Assembly: GCA_003697045.1 (NCBI GenBank)
Contig: RFGK01000222.1
Span: 1-35,302, forward strand
DNA from: Planctomycetota bacterium
GTDB lineage: Bacteria > Planctomycetota > Phycisphaerae > Phycisphaerales > UBA1924
Direction: 5' to 3'
Length of the DNA: 35,302 nt
How positions within the stretch are numbered: the first letter of the stretch is position 1; each line of letters starts with the position of its first letter. This document shows, one piece after another, positions 34,501 to 35,302 of the stretch. The notes under the pieces are model-generated. The model saw only the letters and a list, made by a program, of their open reading frames with translations, had not been told where the DNA came from and searched no databases. A program made the position numbers and the translations under genes.

Positions 34501-35302
34501 CCGCACGATGATGCGCGGCCGTCCGCGTTCTCCCGGTACACCGGAGCCGAACTTCGATCCGCTGTATGAGGACAACGTGCTCGCCGTGACGGCGAGTGCG
34601 GACGAGATGCCGTTCATCGAGCAGATCATCAAGGAGATTGATACTCCCAAAGCCTCGGCGCGGAAAACGCAGTTCGTCAAGCTGCGGTTTGCCCCGGCTG
34701 CGTCGACTGCTGAGGCGCTCAAGGTGTTTTACGGTCGGCTTGCGCCCGAGGCTGTGACTCCGGCCGAGCGCGATGTGACCATCGTGCCCGACCCGGCAAC
34801 CAACTCCCTGGTCATTAGTGCTGACGAATCGGTGTGGGAAGGCATCGAAAGCCTGCTTGAACAGCTTGATACCGAGGAATACGACACGTCGCAGCAGCTT
34901 GTCGTGATTCCACTTCAGCACGCCGATGCACGCAGCGTGGCTCAGGCGCTCAATGAAGGTCTGCGTGCACCGCTGGAAGATCAGCTTCGACGCGAGCAGC
35001 TCCGGCTGCGTGAGGAATCACGCCGCCGAGGAAACCAGGGCGTGGATACCTATGAGCCGACGGTGCTCGTGTCGAGCGAGGGGACACCCACGGTTTCGGC
35101 CGAAGTGCAGACCAACTCGCTGATTGTCTTTGCGGGCCGCAAGGAGCTTGAACGAATCGAAGCCATCGTCAAGCAGCTCGACGTACCCGACTTTTTGCGG
35201 CTACCCGAGCCGCGTGTGATTCCGCTTGCGAGCGGGCGTGCGTCGAACATTGCGCGGGCGGTCCAACAGGCATTCGCCCAGCAGGGTACGCGACAGGGCG
35301 GC
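25586..35302 (+). CDS. gspD: Giant secretin GspD-like protein with about 38 tandem N1-type domains (5' part, runs off window)
   Basis: AAGGAG at 25573-25578 lies seven bases before ATG 25586 (a second ATG at 25580 is too close to it). The frame is open for 3,239 codons to the right edge. A signal peptide (VAVAATLIASAGLAVSAALG) is followed by an N0 domain at about residues 52-123 (FNFDGVAFDQVLDFFARETN). From about residue 153 onward the protein is an unbroken series of secretin N1-type domains of about 80 residues. Each ends in a strand-helix signature such as RTNSLIVSGPTATIELARAM or ATNTLIVSAHADVMPEIEAI, then LD. I count 38 signatures and the start of a 39th; ordinary GspD has three. No secretin pore or S-domain appears in the window, and I found only one cysteine. 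Position after G-M and the overlapping operon structure support GspD. A non-pore scaffold made only of N domains is the alternative. Confidence 0.85.
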   Translation, partial: MDRIDGGSSKVRVAVAATLIASAGLAVSAALGQTSPQPAASEQPAEPSGEVRIRFNFDGVAFDQVLDFFARETNLPVIREAAVPNGTLKFISARDFALGEAIEVFNYSLRAHGVRLVHEGDFLYLRSLDGVAADARPVNPDDLAAVIDQDASAFVTTYIPLNNAMAETVVEQIKPLIRPPGLVQAISRQNMLILVETAAQCQRIYEIITQIDQVRPADIGFEVFPVRYTTSQKLVTTLKGLVPERDQIMVTDKNGKASIIEDVSKPPLRLTADDRINSVIAVGPTARLPVVQELIALLDSPEGGSAGSGVGGPQMKAFEVVGVTPGAAAEQIRSLFAALPDARKPTVQPLDDVSRVMVVGTPEQLVQTKALLEVIDPTADGQTRLDRAARVIEVEHLRPEQAMQIAQRLLTVRQNRMLSYAPAPSGKGLIVAGPSADVDALEQLIEGIDVKPETRQEVRVVTISSGDVEQVIAKARELDELTDEAVDDPVRSIVDADARTVTLVGSSSGLARFEQRIRSAERSIVVERESRTYTVENVRPTELSSRLSRLLRPMLEPEDGTPYVSPTIEPLDELDKLIVRALPEQFSTIEGLIEQLDEERPGERQLQVMSLRGPNPEQLVERALELYAAQTAGMDETEAGPIEYEIDKQAGKLLVQGRSNALRLFGSALQQAQQLMPPVRTTRLIEIENGDASELLEPLNEFLASADSIDPAREVPAPTISVVERTNSLMVTAEDAQHRLIADYVKRLDRIEQSDLPPLKLLQLRTADAQNIASMLTTQYAKRPPAERMSKPVEIRADANTNTLIVAAHSELFDEIKAFVDELNKEESDKPERITFLFPLKVAKAIDVAQAMDKLYPQPPMPADRYGRPMPWLQEPKEVTVSADPSSNSLIIDAPADREDSLRELAEKLDRVEVPPVAELRTYHVVNADLNSVARMLQGLSRNGSLSSPASSGRPKVPVVIETEPRSSTLIVAGDEVTFEKVEQVLTSLTAVPVERGLRIVPISNADAAEVRDRALVIYNAQIAQIPDANPVDVTVDEKSNSLEVVADAEAMARFMKILDELQRQIGPAREVRMIELRLAKVSEVIGFLEELVAASESLKLTGGPDPVFEPIETTNSIMVAAQPMQFAIIEQLVRSLDNQQVAERPPLRIMKLRSTDAANLASVLTRSYQQRPADERAKKPVDIQADAATNTLIVSAHADVMPEIEAIVNELNESTSYDESDRQIRIFPLKIARAEELARTIDEMYPEPPMPRDSRGNPRPDLQQPKEIFVRADRATNSLIVDAPTERLAGFEQIVNQLDQAQLSDDVELRTYRVERADLAAVQATLRSLADNGALSSNVQSPITISTEPASRTLVVSGPSEIFDRVESVLREVDGQYARPATTLKMYPLEHARADRLKAVIEQMLSARLRERQREEGTAAIDIDELLEIAADPGSNTLIISAPDELQEAAQQLIEVLDTEASALGRSTVRVVPLTYAEASQVAQTLNQALPSMELPSGEGVQILPAASSNALLLAGADADLKKIETLIEPLDRQPFDPEKPDVQTFPLEHADAATIAKTVERLLVEQQQTDPRILMLQMRARNYRYVEPPKIRVEAEPRTNSLIVSGPTATIELARAMIERLDQPAEDPGRTTVTFTPANADPSQLAATASRLMQAVLPQGRHPLEIAAEPTSGAVIVIGQPDEVSQAVQKLAEIDERTPSLPMVDVKSFELSHAAATGVAAAARTMLSDQTRWPESMIRAQKAGLRLPAVSVSADAATNRLLVSVASPLMPLAEQVIAALDQPRQSGSVEVKVFRLEKGEAESVAAALQQALRAGQEPGEIAPSVTAEAASNSVVVAATSDRLAQAGELIEAMDEAVEPAGVGVRTVYLEHAQAEAIAPLVQQIIERKDPLAETDPRSRPFLMRDLLRSGVRVDETPVRVVAEPRLNALVISAPASVLELAEQVIRGLDVERGPGGPSGGRVVRVITLENADVGQLSESIGELFESDEAGNVPPIVRVDIQSNSLIVRGTSEQIASIEALVSELDAATLSSSRQLRMIPIDRSRADAQLMARTLQRMLEQQGGVKVEIISAEELLERREKEEDDSSDAGFGIPRFHGIGPWVISHAIASVQDAPQGQADEEPEVVIAVDPDTNSLLVVGAPRMTDRVAALVKELEQQMPAEPTGVRIVTLPSTADASNVASIVTQTVREVGRASPTNPGGFTGTVSVRPDTIGNAVIVWANDTDFESVSEIIAGVSRLASTIELTVKVYPLENVSARQAVASLRDLFSTSPRGRQAQQLLEMTLRSPGGEAIRAKIDPRQTSLVADPSDSALIVAGTDETIDLVDRFIGMLDQSPVTNRMAIVQYKLASAQAAQLAGTFQQLFDAQRSGAGRNASSIPRARFVADQRTNSLLVTATSEQHNEVARLLASADMQMDDEDVVFEIIPLKNASPVAVRRIVEQVVVGRDPALRERIQISAEDASRLFVVKAPRDDMERIKSIVAQVDDVEIGSFPIRSIKLKTANALEVAGQLQQFFRERGSISGRRGPQSGGAAIVGDERSGTLIVSASDRDFEQIASMVELFDVPAESRQLQYHVVHLKNARVSDIQTTVQNLAWELQVERLGGWWGNARRSSASTGTLIVETNERTNSVLVFGQGESVDTILQIIDELDRPQAEATQLEVRAVKAEGADLNALAQMIEQATATPGWRSWQGRDPDAVSVEVDGERGLLILVGDKARVDLAEGYIKQIAEAGVESGRSIKSVKLQYADAFGAAQSLSRFFQARARAQGLRETSVTVTGSRDGNVLLVSGDEDQLAMVDELIAQIDQPELGDDREIELIGVKHIDPAEAVRTVQQMFPSRRGDEQVIVSAQPSQSSVLVSARGEDMEKVRQLLAQIDTLPSNESARIVTVPLKSARAADVADTLSSALPEGVRVQITPMERTNAIMLTGSEEAIELVREQIESLDVETVQSPVQFRRFEIKHQAASDMAFTIRTMMRGRPRSPGTPEPNFDPLYEDNVLAVTASADEMPFIEQIIKEIDTPKASARKTQFVKLRFAPAASTAEALKVFYGRLAPEAVTPAERDVTIVPDPATNSLVISADESVWEGIESLLEQLDTEEYDTSQQLVVIPLQHADARSVAQALNEGLRAPLEDQLRREQLRLREESRRRGNQGVDTYEPTVLVSSEGTPTVSAEVQTNSLIVFAGRKELERIEAIVKQLDVPDFLRLPEPRVIPLASGRASNIARAVQQAFAQQGTRQGG
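26042..35302 (+). repeat. Tandem array of about 38 secretin N1-type domain repeats inside gspD
   Basis: Each unit encodes about 80 residues: a first half with a strand and helix (pattern xxxFPLKxAxAxExAxxxxxM), a variable-length loop, and a second half with a [TS]N[ST]L[IV][VI] strand and an amphipathic helix ending in LD. Units diverge strongly from each other in both DNA and protein, so the array is old and not a recent slippage expansion. Loop lengths vary; the largest insertion is at about 31792-31962. The array continues past the window edge. Confidence 0.85.
27170..30703 (+). repeat. Five-domain super-repeat, about 1,170 bp, three consecutive copies
   Basis: The motif E-x-R-T-Y that opens one kind of N domain recurs at 27170, 28340 and 29510, exactly 1,170 bases (390 codons) apart each time. 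Other anchors agree for copies 1 and 2: the FPLK proline at 28100 and 29270 (1,170 apart) and the Asp of R-T-A-D/R-S-T-D at 27887 and 29054 (1,167 apart). Each copy contains five different N domains in the same order, with matching loop peculiarities such as the PQPPMP/PEPPMP loop. Copy 3 is about 1,194 bases and more diverged. The unit was therefore duplicated as a block of five domains. Confidence 0.7.

Noticed and set aside
26276-34921. Many long open frames on the minus strand opposite gspD, for example 27101-28159 (352 codons) and 34226-34921.
   Set aside because: Their translations are rich in Arg, His, Leu and Pro without domains, as expected opposite a GC-rich gene. The plus-strand frame is a continuous, clearly folded repeat protein.
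25586-35302. CRISPR or simple tandem DNA repeats, suggested by the recurring NSLIV-type coding motif.
   Set aside because: The repetition is at the protein level with strongly diverged DNA and about 240-base units; there are no short identical repeats with spacers.

Overview
The window is GC-rich, gene-dense bacterial DNA. It most likely comes from a planctomycete, probably class Phycisphaerae; this is inferred from gene content and from the unusual secretin and pseudopilin proteins, and there is no rRNA or other taxonomic marker. I see no tRNA, rRNA, CRISPR array, insertion sequence or phage gene.

Left part (1-11760): mostly housekeeping and envelope genes. In order: the N-terminal end of a TolC-type outer-membrane lipoprotein (minus strand, cut by the window edge); an exported SH3-like/coiled-coil protein; a gene-poor stretch with a bulged hairpin and a doubtful small ORF; a FIST-domain sensor protein; phosphomannomutase/phosphoglucomutase; enoyl-ACP reductase FabI; a small charged protein; a two-helix membrane protein of unknown function; a HIT-family hydrolase; the mismatch-repair endonuclease MutL; and a heptosyltransferase-type GT9 glycosyltransferase whose end overlaps the end of mutL.

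Middle part (11850-17155): a 615-residue exported protein of unknown function, then on the minus strand the type II secretion/type IV pilus assembly ATPase GspE and a two-domain 6-pyruvoyl-tetrahydropterin synthase-like (QueD-like) protein whose first domain has lost its zinc ligands. A glutathione-peroxidase lipoprotein diverges from these.

Right part (17191-35302): a type II secretion operon on the plus strand: gspF, a 219-bp gap, then gspG, H, I, J, K, L, a GspM/PilO-like protein carrying a GspC/PilP-like C-terminus, and gspD. From gspH onward each start codon overlaps the preceding stop (ATGA, GTGA or TTGA), so translation is probably coupled. The pseudopilins (G, H, I, J, K) would form the periplasmic piston, GspE and GspF drive it, L and M link the ATPase to the periplasm, and GspD should form the outer-membrane gate.

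The outstanding feature is that last gene. It is open for 3,239 codons to the window edge and has not yet reached a recognisable secretin pore domain. After a signal peptide and an N0 domain it consists of about 38 tandem copies of the secretin N1-type ring domain, where ordinary GspD proteins have three. Part of the array is a five-domain super-repeat with a spacing of 390 codons. If it is a true secretin, it would build an extraordinarily long periplasmic tube.
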